Source: Marinilabiliaceae bacterium (lineage in GTDB: Bacteria; Bacteroidota; Bacteroidia; Bacteroidales; Marinilabiliaceae). Taken from it: 7,168 bases of DNA. Location of the stretch: assembly GCA_027010905.1 (NCBI GenBank), contig JALVBA010000246.1:1-7168 (forward strand). The letters are read 5' to 3'. How positions within the stretch are numbered: the first letter of the stretch is position 1; each line of letters starts with the position of its first letter. The notes under the pieces were generated by a model that was given only the letters and a program-made list of their open reading frames with translations, made no database searches and had not been told where the DNA came from. This document shows positions 6,240 through 7,168 of this stretch, piece after piece. A program made the position numbers and the translations under genes.

Positions 6240-7142
6240 TTATGATCTTGGGTGAAACTGATTCACAGTATCTTTCAGATACTCCTTGTCAAGATGGGTA
6301 TAAATCTCTGTTGTTATAATGGATTCGTGCCCAAGCATCTCCTGTACCGCTCTGAGGTTGGCTCCTCCGTCTATCAGGTGGGTTGCAAAAGAGTGTCTGA
6401 AAGTGTGTGGGCTAACATTCTTTTTGAATCCCATATCTTTTATTGTATTTTTTACAATAGTAAAAATCATCACTCTGGAGAGTTTGCTTCCTCTACGGTT
6501 TAAAAAAAGAATATCTTCATGTTCAGGGTCAACAGCTAATAATCGGCGATACCCACTAAGATAGAGGTTTATCTCCTTAATTGCCTTTGTGCTGATTGGA
6601 ATAAGTCTCTCCTTTTTACCCTTACCCTCAATTTTAATGAAGCCTGACTCAAAAGCCAAATTTGATATCTTTAAATTTATAGCTTCAGAAACTCTCAGTC
6701 CACAGCTATAGAGTATTTCAAGAATCGCTTTGTTTCGTTGCCCTTCAGGTCTCTTTGTGTCCACATGATTAATGATTGCATCAATCTCCTCTATCGAGAT
6801 AACTTCAGGAAGTTTTCTTCCCAGTTTTGGTGTTACAAGAAGAGCCGTTGGATCTTTATCCAGTTTCTCTTCGATAAGCAGGAACTTATAAAATGATTTA
6901 ATGCCACTAATTATTCTGGCTTGAGTTCGTGGGCTTATACCTTTTTCGGAAATCCACTGCATCATCCCTTTAAGATGTGACAGTTTGACATCTTCAGGCT
7001 TAGCATCTTTGTAATCGTTAGAATTCAGATAATCAACTAACTTGTTTAAATCTGCAATATAGGCATTTACCGAGTTAGATGTTAGCCCTCTTTCCACTCT
7101 TAGATAATCCTGAAACTCAATTAATTCTGTTTTCCACTTCAT
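6240..7142 (-). CDS. xerD: Site-specific tyrosine recombinase XerD
   Basis: Resolves chromosome dimers at dif together with a partner recombinase, acting at the division septum under FtsK control in studied bacteria. The 300-residue length is typical. An N-terminal SAM-like core-binding domain covers about 1-90 (FQDYLRVERGLTSNSVNAY) and the catalytic domain about 110-295. All active-site residues are visible: R150 (CGLRVSEA), K174 (GKGKKERL), H246 and R249 (PHTFRHSFATHL), H272 (MLGHESI) and nucleophile Y281 (IYTH). The C-terminus NQFHPRS resembles the HHPRA end of E. coli XerD, which favours XerD over XerC or a phage integrase. The ATG at 7142 gives the usual start; only 26 nt of upstream DNA remain, so its promoter is outside the window. 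No attachment site or phage gene is nearby. Confidence 0.92.
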   Translation of the reverse strand: MKWKTELIEFQDYLRVERGLTSNSVNAYIADLNKLVDYLNSNDYKDAKPEDVKLSHLKGMMQWISEKGISPRTQARIISGIKSFYKFLLIEEKLDKDPTALLVTPKLGRKLPEVISIEEIDAIINHVDTKRPEGQRNKAILEILYSCGLRVSEAINLKISNLAFESGFIKIEGKGKKERLIPISTKAIKEINLYLSGYRRLLAVDPEHEDILFLNRRGSKLSRVMIFTIVKNTIKDMGFKKNVSPHTFRHSFATHLIDGGANLRAVQEMLGHESIITTEIYTHLDKEYLKDTVNQFHPRS

Positions 7143-7168
7143 ACATATATTATTTAAAGTTTCTACTT

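Noticed and set aside
6240..7142. Tyrosine recombinase as integrase of a mobile element
   Set aside because: Length, active-site spacing and the HPR-type C-terminus fit housekeeping XerD; no attachment repeats, tRNA or phage genes are present.

Overview
The window reads as a chromosomal segment of a low-G+C member of the Bacteroidota. The evidence is protein similarity (fused malic enzyme/phosphotransacetylase, ATP-dependent PEP carboxykinase, XerD), AT-rich spacers, A/T-rich translation starts without clear Shine-Dalgarno motifs, and repeated matches to the Bacteroidota -7 promoter element TAnnTTTG at sensible distances from genes. I cannot name a genus.

Layout: (1) 1-391 is an AT-rich non-coding region ending in a promoter. 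(2) 392-2662 (+) is maeB, a malic enzyme with a C-terminal phosphotransacetylase-like domain, ending at a perfect 17-bp hairpin (2683-2721). (3) 2634-3149 (-) is a genomic scar: an open frame whose first half is the N-terminus of an IS4-family (DUF4372-type) transposase, joined in frame to an internal piece of a GH5-type glycoside hydrolase, then running into the maeB terminator. It keeps a good promoter. (4) 3321-4406 (+) is a stand-alone glutamate formimidoyltransferase (ftcD N-terminal half). (5) 4452-6056 (-) is pckA, convergent with ftcD; its terminator lies partly inside the 3' end of ftcD. (6) 6240-7142 (-) is xerD, the chromosome-dimer-resolution recombinase.

Functionally, MaeB (malate to pyruvate) and PckA (oxaloacetate/PEP interconversion) act at the PEP-pyruvate-oxaloacetate node, while FtcD passes the formimino group from histidine breakdown to tetrahydrofolate and releases glutamate. 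These are housekeeping genes on separate transcripts, not an obvious operon. I see no defence system, CRISPR array, tRNA, rRNA or intact mobile element. The part most worth a second look is the transposase/glycosidase chimera at 2634-3149, followed by the terminator nested in ftcD.
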